Source of the DNA: Cyanophora paradoxa | Taxonomy: Eukaryota > Glaucocystophyceae > Cyanophorales > Cyanophoraceae | DNA length: 64,000 bases | Assembly: GCA_004431415.1 (NCBI GenBank) | Contig: QPMI01000220.1 | Span: forward strand, 62,001-126,000 | Direction of reading: 5' to 3' | Part shown: in pieces, positions 1 through 12,300 of the stretch | Position numbering within the stretch: the first letter of the stretch is position 1 | Layout: every line of letters starts with the position of its first letter | Translations under genes and position numbers: made by a program | The notes under the pieces: model-generated | Databases searched by the model: none | What the model was told of the DNA's origin: nothing | What the model saw: the letters and a program-made list of their open reading frames with translations, nothing else

Positions 1-1407
<1,407 letters not shown>

Positions 1408-1795
1408 ACCTAGCCGTAGGAATGTTCTCCGGTGGAATGTAGCAGTAGTTGATCAAGTGCGCGGTGCTCCCGCTTGCGACGGTAGGTAGCGGGCGATCAA
1501 ATTCGAGGAGGGGGCAACTCTTCGCAGGGGTACACACACGAGGCTTAACATTTCGGGCGATTAGCTCCAGGCCGCTCCAGCGCACGTAGAAGCATAGGAG
1601 CCTTGGAGATAGCTTGTAGGATAGGAATCTGCATCTCCTGAGCGCACGCGTGGGCGAATCTTGGGAGGGACAGGTTTGGTGCAGCGACTCAGGTTAGCTG
1701 CGCGCGCCGGGAGGACGCAGATCCAGGAGCGCTAGATTTCCTGTAGCCAGCTTAGCAGGCAGGCGCTTGGCCGGCACGCTGCATCTCGCCCGAGA
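1408..1795. other. Intergenic gap between XPB and the ARL13-like gene
   Basis: About 390 bases with lower GC than the flanks and stops in all frames. It should hold the XPB 3' end and the promoter of the next + strand gene. I see no clear polyadenylation signal or TATA element. Confidence 0.5.
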
Positions 1796-4700
1796 TGGCG
1801 GGGGTCGGCGCCTCGCCGTCTGTGGCCCTGCACTTCGGCCTGCTTGGAGAAGTTAAGGCCGGACGGTGAGCGCCCCTCCCTACGCGTTGCGCCCGGGAGG
1901 GGCTGACTTGGCTGCGACCGCTTGCTGCAGCACGGCCGTCCTTGAGCAGCTGAAGCTCTTCTGCGGGCGGCTCATACGAGGTGAGCGCTGCGTCCTTGCT
2001 GGCACAGCGGCCGGGCGCCCGCGGCTAGAGCGGCTGGCCCCCCGTCAAGCCCGCTCTCGCCGACGCCCTGGCTCCCAGAGCGGCCAGAGTTCAGCCACTG
2101 CGGGGATGACCGGGTCACGTACACGGCGGCAGTGTGAGCGCGCCTCCTTCCCGTCGCGGCTCCCGCCCGCGCAAGCTCTCGGCGCCACCTCACCGCCTCG
2201 CGCGCCGCAGCTGCGACCTGGACGACGACGTGGAGGAATCCGCGTCGTGGAACTCGTACCTGATTAACGTGCGAGCGCTCAGCCCGCCCGCCCAGCGCCC
2301 GCCCTGCTCACCGCGCGCCGCCCGCCCGCCCGCCCTCCCGCCCCGCCGGCAGTGCTTTGGCTTCATCTTCGTGATCAACAGCGCGAACGAGGACGGCCTC
2401 CCGCGCTGCCGGCGGGTCTTCCACGACCTGCTGCAGAACCCGCGATGCGCCCGCAAGCCCTTCCTCATGTGCGCGCGATGTCCCCGCCCTCGCGCCGGGA
2501 GGGGGCCGAGCGGGGCGGGGGCAGCCTGGCGAACAAGCAGGACCTGCCGGGGGCGCTCAGCGTGGCGAGGCTGGAGGAGGTCCTGCAGCTGGAGTCGGCG
2601 GCCCGGGAGGCCGGCGTCGAGGCGCGGCTGCTCGGCGTGAGCGCCGCGCCGCGGCCCGACGTCGAGGCGGCGGAGCGGGCGGCGAACGACGAGCGGATCG
2701 GGGACGGGCTGAACTGGCTGGTGGGGCGCGTGCGGGCCAACTACGGGGCGCTGCGGCGCAAGATCGAGCGGGACGGGGTGGCGGAGCAGCTGGCGGAGCA
2801 GCTGCGGGGCGCCCTGGAGCGGCGCGAGGTGCTCGCCGACGAGCTGCTCGTGGCGGACGTCCGCGCGCAGCTCGCCAGCGTCGAGTCCATCATGGCCCGC
2901 AACGGGCCCGCCGACCTCGAGCCCGGGTGCGGGGGCGGGGGCGGGGGCGGCAGCGGCAAGGCCCCCGCCTCGGCGGCGGTGACCGTCCCGGCCGCCCTCG
3001 CCGACCGCCTGCGCGAGGTCGCCGCCTCCGCCGCCTCCACGCCCCCCACCGCCGAGGTCCTCCTCCGCGAGAACGACGGTGCGCGAGGCGCGGGGGCGGG
3101 CGGGGCCGGGCCGGGCCGGCGTCGGGGGCGCGGCCTGACGCGCGCTTGCACACACACACACACACGCAGCGATGCGGACGCAGCTGTTCCAGCTGCAGAG
3201 CGAGCGGAGCGTGCTGCAGCGGGCGATCTCCGAGCTGCGCTGGGCCGTCGAGTACCGCAGCGGCCGCCTCGCCTCCGCCGCCGTCGACCACGACGGCCTC
3301 CAGCGCGCCGCCGACGCGGCGCGGCGCGAGGCCGAGGCGGCGCGGGCGGAGGCCTCGGCGGCGATCGAGCGGGCGGGGCGCGCCGCCGCCGAGCTCGAGG
3401 CCCTCCGCTCCGAGGGCTCCCGCTCCGCCAGCGGCGCCGCGCAGGCCAGGGCCCAGGTCCCCGCCCCGCCTTCCGCTGTGCCCGCGCGCCCCGCCGATGC
3501 CGGCGCCGCAGATGGACGCCCTGGTTACGCGGGTGGAGGCGGCCGAGGCGGCGCGGGCGGAGGCGGAGGCGCGGGCCGCGCGGAGCGCCGCGGAGCGGGA
3601 CGCGGCTCGGGCGGAGACGGCGGCGGCGCGGAAGGCGGCGGAGGAAGCTGCGGCGCGGCTGGAGTCGGCGCGGGGCCGGGCGGAGGAGGAGGCGGCGGCG
3701 CGCCGGGCGGCGGAGGAGGCGGCGGCGCGGCTGGAGTCGGCGCGGGGCCGGGCGGAGGAGCGGGCGGCGGGGGCGGACAGGGCGGGCGAGCTGCGCGGGG
3801 AGCTCGACTCGGCGCGGCGGGGCCGGGAGGCGGCCGAGCGGGAGCGGGACGAGGCGCGGCGGGGCCGGGAGGCGGCTGAGCGGGAGCGGGACGAGGCGCG
3901 GGGGCGCTGGAGGCGGCGCGGGCGACGCAGAGCGACGCGGTGGCGGCGCGGGACACGGCGCTGGCGTGGCACGGCGAGGCCGACGCCCGCGTCCGCGAGC
4001 TCGAGCAGCGCCTCGGCCACGCCCTCGCCGCCGCCGCCGCCGCCACCCAGGCCGCCCAGCAGGCCGCCGCCCACCTCTCCGTCGGCAGCCCGCGCCCCGG
4101 CGCCCCGCCGGCCTCGGCAGCGGCCGCGGCCCCGCCTCGCCAAGGCGAGCCGAGGCGGCCGAGCGGCGGGCGGCGGAGCTGAGCGAGGAGCTGCGGGCCG
4201 CCCGCAGCGAGCTGGCGGCGGCGCGGGAGGACCTTGGGCGGGTGCGCGAGCGCGCCCCCTCGGCACTCCACGCGAGGCGCGCCGGCGGCTCTGACGCGCC
4301 GCTCGTTCGCAGGCGCGGGAGGACGCGCGGGCGTCGGCGACGGAGCTCGGCTGGCAGCGCGAGAGCGTCGCCGCGGCGCGCGCCGAGGCGGAGGCGGCGC
4401 GGGCGGAGGCGGCGGCGGCGCGGGCGGAGGCGGAGGCGGCGGCGGGTCGGGAGCGGGCGGCGGAGGAGCGGGCGCGGGCGGCCGAGGCGCGGGTCTGGGC
4501 CGGGACCCCCGAGGGCGCCTCCGCCCTCCACGAGGAGGCGCGCCCCGCACGCCCGCCGCCTTGCCCCACTGCCCTGAGCCTGGGGCGCAGCTGGGGGAGG
4601 AGCGGGCGGGGCGGCTGAAGGCGGAGGCAGAGCGCGACGAGATGCGGCACATGGCCCGCGAGTTCCGCCGCAAGCTCGCGGTACCCCCCTCTCTCCCCCC

Positions 4701-5908
4701 CCCTTCGCGTTCTCCTTTCGCTGACGGGGCGACCCTCGGGGCAGGCGGAGCTGACGGGGCGGGACGAGTGGTTCCGGGCGCAGGTCCGCAAGCTGCGCGC
4801 CGAGTGCGCGGCCATCGTCGCCTCGGCGCCGGACCCCGCCGCCCCCGAGCGCGCCGCCTGGGGCCAGAAGTGGTCCGCCCCCCCTCTGCTTCCCCCCCGG
4901 CTTGCCTTCCGACGGGCCGTGCCTTCGCAGGAACTGGGCCTGGCTGATGGCCTCGATGGTCTCCGAGGCGGACGGCGCCCACTCCCACGCGTACGCTGCG
5001 GCGGAGGGCCGCTGGCGCGGGCGCGGCGCGTGGGGCCAGGGCCGCGGACACGGGCACGGGGCGGGCTCCTCGGAGCCCGAGTCGGACGGGGAGGGGGGCG
5101 AGGAGGCGGCGATCGCGCGGGCCCTGCGCGCCGCCCAGCGCGCCATGTCCCCCCAGAGGGAGGCGGCCCAGGAGTTCCCCCCCCGCTCCAACTCCTTCCC
5201 CCGCTCCTCCACGCCCAAGGGCGGGCTGGAGGGGGCGGGGGGGGCGGAGCTGGACCCGCGGGCGGCGCTGCAGCGGCGGCGGCAGCAGCAGGTGCAGCAG
5301 CAGCACCAGCGCGAGGCCGCCGCCGCCCTCTCCAGCGGCCGCTCCGCCTCGTTCTCCAGGGCCGGCGCCCCGCCCCCGCCCCACCCGCCCGCGGCTCCCG
5401 CGCCGCCCGCCCCGCCTCCGCCGGCGTGCGCCCGCAGGTCCTCTCCGTCCCGCACCCGCAGAAGCAGCAGCAGCAGGGCCGGCGGCGGCCCGTCTCCGCT
5501 GGCTCCCGCTCGCCGCCCCGCCGGCGCTCGCGCTCGGCGAGCCGCGGCGGGGCGCGGAGCCCGTCGCCGGCCGGCGGGCGCCCCGGGAGCCCCGGCCCCG
5601 GCCCCGCCTCGCCGCCGCCGACGGCGGCCATCCCGTCGGCGGTGCGGGCGGACCCGCGCACGGGGGCCCCCACGCTCTCCTCCTCGCGCTCGCACGTCCA
5701 CGTCCTCCAGCGCCTCTCGGGGGCCGCCAGCGGCTCCGACTTCGACCTCGACGGGCACGGCCTCGAGCGCGAGGCGCCGCCCTCCAGCTCGAGCTCGAGC
5801 GGGGTGCACCCGCCGGTCGCTGGCGCCCCACCCTCGCCGGCCCCGGCCCCGGCCCCGCGCCACACGCCCCTCGGCATCCCCATCCTCACCTCCCTCCACA
5901 GCCCGTGA
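1796..5908 (+). CDS. ARL13B: ARL13-like (degenerate GTPase) domain protein with long coiled-coil and low-complexity tail
   Basis: The spliced N-terminus (start ATG 1796) resembles ARL13, a ciliary-membrane Arf-like protein. Recognisable blocks are FGLLGEVKAGRT in the P-loop position, VCDLDDDVEESASWNSYL at switch II, CFGFIFVINSANEDGLPR, FHDLLQNPR, the G4 motif ANKQDLPGAL, and the ARL13-typical post-G-domain IGDGLNWLVGRVRANYGALR followed by a helical region. The P-loop lacks the usual GKT lysine (it reads GRT) and switch II lacks the DxxG glycine, so nucleotide binding may be altered. From about 3170 to 4800 the exons encode an Ala/Glu/Arg-rich heptad coiled coil, then a Ser/Pro-rich tail ending SLHSP at 5908. 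Around 3898-3904 the reading frame shifts by one base in a G run (indel or hidden intron). The tail could be a separate gene, but no stop or promoter-like gap separates it. Confidence 0.8.
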
Positions 5909-6970
5909 GCCGCCCCGGCGGCCCGGCCCCTGCATGGCCATGGCGGTGTACGCGCGCTCTTCATGTTCTTCTCCAGTCTGCTAGGCAAGGGGGCTAGAAC
6001 TACTAGATAGCTAGCGCTTTCTGGTGCTGTAGTTGCAGCCTGCAGGAGGTCTATAAGAGCCGAGAGTGATGCAATCACACGAATGCGAACATCTAGAATT
6101 GAGTTCTAGTCGAAATACAAATGTATCCAAACGGAATTCGAAATTGAATGCTGTCTGATGATAAGGAAGATCTCATGATCAAATGCAACACGATGCCGAT
6201 AGGACTCTCTCCGGCCGCGGGAGATTTATATGCGTGTGCGGGCCGCCAGCAGGCCTAGGTACGCGGCCGCGGCCAGGGAGGCGAAGACTCTGAGAGGAAG
6301 AGGGCCGAGTGCTGGGGCGCCGCGGCGGGGGCCGCGCTCGAGTTCAGCTGCGGCAGCGCCCCCGGAGCCACAGCGCTGCTCGAGGCGCGTCAGCCGTGAA
6401 ACCTTCGTGAAGCCTTAGTAAGCCTGCAGCTGAGAGTGCCGCAGTGCACGTGCACGTGTAGATCGATATCTAGAATCCTCCAAGTGATATTCGGATGCGG
6501 TGCGCGTGCGCGCCAAGCTTCCGTTTACTGCAGCTGCAGCTGCCGCTGGGCCAAGCGTTCACGTTCAACGGTTGGCGGCCCAAGCCCCGCATATGCATAT
6601 GCATGCATGCGCACGAGATCTAGACCCCGGGCCCCTCTTCGAGTTCGAATTCAAATCAAATGCCCCATGTGCACGCGCGCGCGCCTGCGACAGTGCGACG
6701 TCGACGGAACGCACCGCGTGCACACCCGTCTAATTCTATGCGCAGCAGTCTTTCTTGGGCCCGGCGGTCGGCGCCCCGCTCGAGCTCGAGCGCGGGGCGG
6801 GGCCCGGGTTCTCGCTGCTCGCCAGGCGGATCCTGTGCGAGGGCGCCGCCTCCGGACTCTCCGCCTCCGCCGCCGCCTGCGCCGCCTCCACCTGCCTGCG
6901 CCCCCCCTCCCGTCAGATCCAGATGCGCCCCAAAATTAAATCTCATCGCGATCAAATCACGATCCGATGA
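5909..6970. other. Intergenic region between convergent genes
   Basis: About 1.06 kb between the 3' ends of the ARL13-like (+) and Rab (-) genes. It is less GC-rich than the coding parts and has many short self-complementary words, for example a CATATGCATATGCATGCATG run near 6592-6611 and GAATTC/AAATC words near 6648-6660 and 6935-6970. Short frames here have no recognisable similarity. No RNA gene was seen. Confidence 0.5.
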
Positions 6971-8697
6971 TCAGATCGGGAGCGCCCACCGCCTGAGGAC
7001 GGTCCTCGCGAGGGCCGCGAAGGCCTCCTGGACGCCCTCCCCCGCCACCGCCGACGTCTCGAGGTAGGGCGCCCCCACAGAGTCCGCAAAGGCCTGCCCG
7101 ACGGCGAGGCCTAAGAAGGGCATCCAATTGCAATCCCATTTGAGGGGCGCGCGCCTTGGCGGTGGCGAAGGGGACGGTGCGGCGGTCCGCGAGGTCGCAC
7201 TTGGTGCCGACCAGGACGACGGCGGGGGCCCCCCGGCAGTGCTTCTGGATCCTCCGCAGCCACGTCTTCACGCTCCTGCGCGGCATCATGATCAGGCTTT
7301 AATTATAATATATTGAATCTCGAAGCTTAAGCTTCTTTCAGGGCACCTGAAGCTCTCGTTCTCCCCGCCCTTGTCGAAGCCGTGCGTGACGTCGAAGCAG
7401 ACGAAGACTCCCTGCGCCAGGCGGTAGTACGTGCCTGGGGCAATCGCGAGCCTCAAGGCGGGATCCGGAGGAGGGGCGGGAGGCAGGCAGGGCGGAGAGG
7501 GAGGGCGGGGGGGGAAGGGGCGGGCGGGGAGGGGGGAAGAAGGGAGCGGGAGAAGAGAGGGGCGAGGAGTGAAGGGGCAGCTGAGGGGCGGCTGACGGTA
7601 GGGAGACACCCTTATAATTAGGCGAAGGGCGGCCTTGGGACCTGAGCCGCAGGGGAGGGGGGAGGGAGGGGGGGGGGGAGGGAGGGAGGGAGGGGACTCG
7701 GAAGCTGTCGGAGGGGTAATTAAGGGGAGGGCGTGCCGGGGTTTGCCAAGTTCAAGAGAGGACGGGTTAGGGGAGCTCGAGCTCGCGATCGAGGGGCGCC
7801 TGGATTTGAGGAGGGAAGGGTCGGCCGAGGGGTTGAAAAGGTCGGAAAGGGGGAATTCGAAGGGGCAGAAGGCGAGACGGGGCCGGGGGCAGAATTCGAA
7901 GGGCGGAAGCTTAAGGGGGGGTGAGAAGGCTAAATTAAAGAGGGCGGCGCCGAGAACGGGGGCAGGGGAGGACGAAGATCTAGAGTGCGAACCTGTCTTC
8001 GCACTCTAGATCTTCGCACCCCCCCCCCCCCCCCCCCCCCCCAGGGCTCGAGGAAGGAAAGGTCGGGAAGGGGAAAGGGGATCGGAGGTATACGTGGCTC
8101 GGAAAATTTTTTTGAAGGGGGAGAAGGCGAGACGAGCGGGGGTGAGGAGGCCAATTACAAAGAGAGCGGCGACGAAAAAGAGGGCAGGGAATTCGAAGGG
8201 CGAAGGGTGCGAACTCGATATCTGGGCGAAGCGTTCCTGGCCGGCCGTGTCCCACTGCGCCCCGCCGACGGTCGAGAGGCCGCGAGGCTCGGATCCGGAG
8301 ATCTAGGGGGGACCGCACGACTTGCAGCTTGACTCGCCGGCCTTCGAGGTCGACGATGCGGTCCTTCTGCGCGGGCGGTCGCGCTCGCGATCGCGCGAGG
8401 GGTCCCGCCGCCCCCTCCGGCCGACTCTAGACTAGATCTGAGCGCTAGCGGCGGGCGCACGAAATCGACGCCGAGGGTGTTCTGGTGCAGCTTTAGAAAC
8501 TCTTCCGTGAAGTGGCCGTCCGGATCCTGCGAGTGCGCCAGCGGCTCTCGGCTTAAGCTTCGAAATTCGACGCGCCGGCGCCGGGGCCTCGAGCTCGGGC
8601 GCGCGGTTAGAATTCGAATCGCACCACGAAGCGGAGGAGGAGGCTCGTCTTTCCGACGCTGCTGTCACCGAGGAGCACGATCGAGAAGAGGAGATCG
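6971..8697 (-). CDS. Rab-family small GTPase (5' end not resolved)
   Basis: A vesicle-traffic GTPase of the Ras superfamily on the - strand. Exons in transcript order are 8697-8625 (SIVLLGDSSVGKTSLLLRFV, P-loop), 8526-8461 (DGHFTEEFLKLHQNTLGVDF, effector region), 8366-8322 (DRIVDLEGRRVKLQ), 8254-8215 (WDTAGQERFAQIS, switch II), 7434-7347 (TYYRLAQGVFVCFDVT), 7275-7155 (SVKTWLRRIQKHC and the G4 motif GTKCDL), and 7093-6971 (AFADSVGAPYLETSA, G5). The junctions reconstruct a continuous Rab fold. All five G motifs are intact, so it should bind and hydrolyse GTP. The C-terminus ends RRWALPI without the usual prenylated cysteines. The 780-base intron 8214-7435 is unusually long for this locus; the intron 7154-7094 has a GC donor. 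The first exon with the start Met was not found upstream of 8697. Confidence 0.92.
7974..8015. repeat. Perfect 17-bp inverted repeat (hairpin) inside a Rab intron
   Basis: Arms 7974-7990 (GAAGATCTAGAGTGCGA) and 7999-8015 are exact reverse complements with an 8-base loop. It lies in the 780-base Rab intron, directly before a 24-base C run. Confidence 0.95.
8019..8042. repeat. Poly-C tract (24 bases)
   Basis: An uninterrupted C run on the + strand, so a poly-G run in the Rab pre-mRNA. It sits a few bases after the hairpin. The surrounding intron (7435-8214) is strongly G/A-rich on the + strand. Confidence 0.95.
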
Positions 8698-9364
8698 CTG
8701 CGGCGGAGCCGCGTGAGACGTCGACGCGGCGTACACGTACCGCGCGCGGCGCGCGCGCGCCGCGCGCGTTGTGTCAACGTCACGAAGTGGCGCGCGGCGC
8801 CACGCGGCCCAGAAGCCGAAGCCTAAGGAGGCACATCTTGATGTTTAAAACGCTCCGCACGCGGTTAGAGGCCTGCACGGCGCCGCGTTTGTCGGCGACG
8901 ACTCCCGCGGTTACGTATACGGCGCACCGGCCCCGCTAGCAGCTGCAGCTAGATCCAGAGCTAAAGCGGCGCATCTAGATACATGCGACGCCGCACTGCG
9001 GCACGGCGATCACGCACTAGTCACTCGCCATGGGTCGGCTGCGTTGACGTTCGGGGTACAGTCTCACCGATCGCGAGTCGTGCAGTTCTCCCCGCCGGCG
9101 CCGGTCTCGAGAAACGAGCAATATTAATATCGAAATATATTAATCATGATCAGTTGGCCGAAATCAAGATGGCCGGTGATATCGATTAACCAAAGAAAAT
9201 TAAAGAGGCACAGTATTTAATCTACCAGGCTACCTTTCCATGAGTCTAAACGCGTACGAATATCGAATACGAATACTGAAGTTGACGCAACTAAGCTTCA
9301 AGGCTGGGGAACTAAGGCGAGTTCGAAACGGCGGGCGGGCCTCGGCCCTCGGCCCCGGCGGGGC
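8698..9364. other. Intergenic: Rab upstream region and 3' flank of the giant gene
   Basis: Holds the unresolved 5' end and promoter of the Rab gene. There is an alternating CG palindromic stretch at about 8736-8770 and a marked AT island at about 9118-9160 with TTAATAT/ATATTAA words. No coding similarity was seen. Confidence 0.5.
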
Positions 9365-12300
9365 TCAGAGGGCGAGGGGCGACTTGAACTCGCCCTTCTT
9401 CTTGCCACCGGCGGCGCCGCCGGCCGAGCCCGAGCCCGAGCCCAAAGCGGCGCTGGAGCTGGCGGCCGAGCCCGAGGGGCCAGCCGCCAGCGCCGCCGGG
9501 GGCGGGGGCGGGGGCGGGGAGAGCGCGCGGGGGGCCTTTTGGGAGGGGGCGGAGGCCGGCTTCTGAGGGGAGAGGGCGCGGGGGCTCTTCGCGGGCAGGG
9601 CGCCGGCCGAGGAGGGCGGCGAGAGTGCGCGGGGGCCTTCTGGGGCAGGGCCCCCGAGGAGGGCGGGGAGAGGGCGCGGGGCGTGCGGGAGCCCTTCGGG
9701 GGCTGGACCGGGGCGGCCGCCGGGGCGGGGTCCTCCCGGGCCCCGGAGAGGGCGACGTGGGGCCCCGGTGGGAGGAGCCCGGGGCCGGGGGTCGGGGCCC
9801 GGAAGGTCCCGGGCCCCGCAGCAGGTCGAGGCCGACCGCCACCGGCAGCGCGAGCGGGTTCCCCGGCCGCTGCGGCGGCGGGGGCGGGGGCGGGGCGGGG
9901 CGGGGCGCCCGGGCGGGCGCGGCGGCCGCCCGCACTGCGTCCCGCTCGTGCGCCGGCGGGGCCTGCGGGGGCTTGCGGGCGGCGGGCTGGCCGGCGGCGG
10001 GGCCCTTGCCCTTGTCCGCCTTGGGCTTCTCCGCGCCCTTGCCCGCCGGCTTCTTCCCGTCGCCCTCGCCCTCGCCCTCGTCGCCGCCCTTCCGCCGGCT
10101 CTTCACCTGCTTCACGACCAGCTTCCCCTTCTGCGCGCGGCGTCAGGTCAGGCGCTTGCCGGCTAAAAGCATTTATAAAGCGGCGCGGACGGGAAAGCAG
10201 CGCGCGCTTAAAAGCACGTAAGCTTAGATCGCTTAGATAGCGCGCGGCAGCGACTTGCGGTTCAGAGCGGCGGGGGCGGGGGCGGGGGCCGTGCCTTCCA
10301 GTAGAAGTAGGCGACGACGAGCTGGGCGCCGGCGGTGACGGCGAGGCCGCCGAGGGCCGCCAGGTCGGCCAGCATGTCCAGCGCCGTTGCCCGGATCACC
10401 CGCGACACCTGACGCGAGGGGATCAATCTTTAGAGGAGGGGTGGGGTGGGGTGGGGTGGGGGAGGGGACCAGGAGGTAGACGGTGGCGAGGTCGAAGGCG
10501 GCGGTGAAGCCGACGACCTCGCCGCGGCAGGTCGGGTGCAGCAGGGGCAGCGTCAGCGAGCAGAGCCCGAACGAGGCGGCGTCGCGCTCGGCGGCGCGGT
10601 TGTCCGCCGGCTCCAGCGCCGCGTCGTACCGCGGCTCCCCGTCCGCCGCGTTCTCGAAGTGGATGGGCGTCAGGCTCTGCGCGCGCGGCGCGCGCGGCCC
10701 GCCCGCCCACTCAGGCGCCCGGAGCAGCCCGAGAGGACTCTCGAACTCAGCAGCGTGCTGTGCGCACCGAGGGGAGGCGGACGGGGACGGAGCCGCGGAA
10801 GACGTTCAGCTTCGCCTCCGCGCTCGTCGTCACGACGCCCACGATGGAGAAGTGGTTCGGCACCTGCCGGGCGGGCGCGCGCTAAGTAGGGCCCCGCGCG
10901 CGCCCCTCCGCCCGCCTCTGCGCGGCAACGCACGCGGACGACGTAGTTGACGGCGACGGCGAAGGCGAGGCGAGAAACGAGGCGGAAGTCGACGGAGACG
11001 TTCGCCGCCGCCGTCATCCGGCACCGCCCGCACCGCCACACCACGCTGCGGGGGAAAGCTTAAGCTAAGATCGCGCCAGAAACCACAAGGCGGGCGGGAG
11101 CGGGCGGACAAGCAGGACTTCTGGGCGGTGTTGTAGGTGGCGGTGAAGGCGGGGGCCGCCTCCCCGTCGAGGGGCGAGATGCCCGTCACGTCCAGGTACA
11201 CCCCCGCGTGCGCCTCGGGGCTCGCCCTGCGGGAGCGCTCAGCTCGAAGGGCGCTCGCTTTGGGGAGAGAGGAGGCGCGCACGTGGGGTCGAAGGCGAGG
11301 GAGGAGAAGGCGGGGCGGCGGGCCTCGCAGACCCCGAAGTAGCCCCGGAACGAGGCCGAGACCTGCCGCGCGGAGCGGCTCAGGCGGAGCAGGGGCAAGG
11401 CGGCGGGGTCGGGGAAGGGGGCGGGCCTCGAAGATGCCGGCGATCTCGGCGACGGAGGGCGAGGAGCCCGGCAGCAGCGACTCGATGATCTGCGCCCGGG
11501 GAGGTCAGAGCTGCAGAGGTCAAGGCGCGGGGGCGGGTGCGGGGGGGCGAGCCTGGTAGTTGGCGAGGGCGTACTGGAGGAGCACGAAGCAGACTGCGCC
11601 GCGCGCGTGCGCGTGAGGGCGCTGGAATAGGACGAGCGCGGGCGGCGGCGGGCGGGGGAGGGCGGGCGCGCCGGCGACGATGATGAAGCCGACGCCGATG
11701 ATCGTGAAGACGGCGCCCAGCACCGACTTGCTGCTCCCCTCTTCCTCCTCCTTCTTCTTGCCGCCCGCCTCCGCCGCCGACGCCTCGGCCTCCTTGCCGC
11801 CGGCGCCGGCGCCGGCCTTGGGGTCCTCGAGCCCCCTCTTGGCCCCGGGCATCATCTCCTCGAGGGACTTTGCCGGCGCCGCGGCCGCGGCCGCCGCCTT
11901 GTCGCCCTCCGCCTGCACCCGAGCGAGCGGCCACGCTCAGCAAAGGAGGAGAACTCTCTGAGAAGAAAGAAGATCCCACCTTCTTGGCGGCCTCCTCGAG
12001 GGCCTCCTGGTTCTCAGCGATGACGTCCGTGTAGAGGAAGTCGAGCTTCGCCACGCGCGCCGCCCGCGCCGCCCGCGCCTCCGCGTCCTTCGTCGCCTGC
12101 CCGCCCGCGGGGGCTCAGAAGCAGGAGGAGGAGAAGAGGGAGAGGAAGCGTCCCGGGGCCGCGAGAGGAGAAGTCGACGTGTTTATGTGCGTAGGAGGAG
12201 GGGACGGGGCGCGGGGCGCTCGCTCGCCTTGAGGTAGACGAGGATGGCGAGGCCGACGAGGACCATGGCGGCGCCGACGCCGGCGCCGATGAGCGTCATC

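Noticed and set aside
2741-6078. Very long open frames on the - strand (over 1000 codons)
   Set aside because: They lie opposite the ARL13-like gene, are Arg/Pro/Gly-rich, match no family, and arise because stop codons are rare at this GC content.
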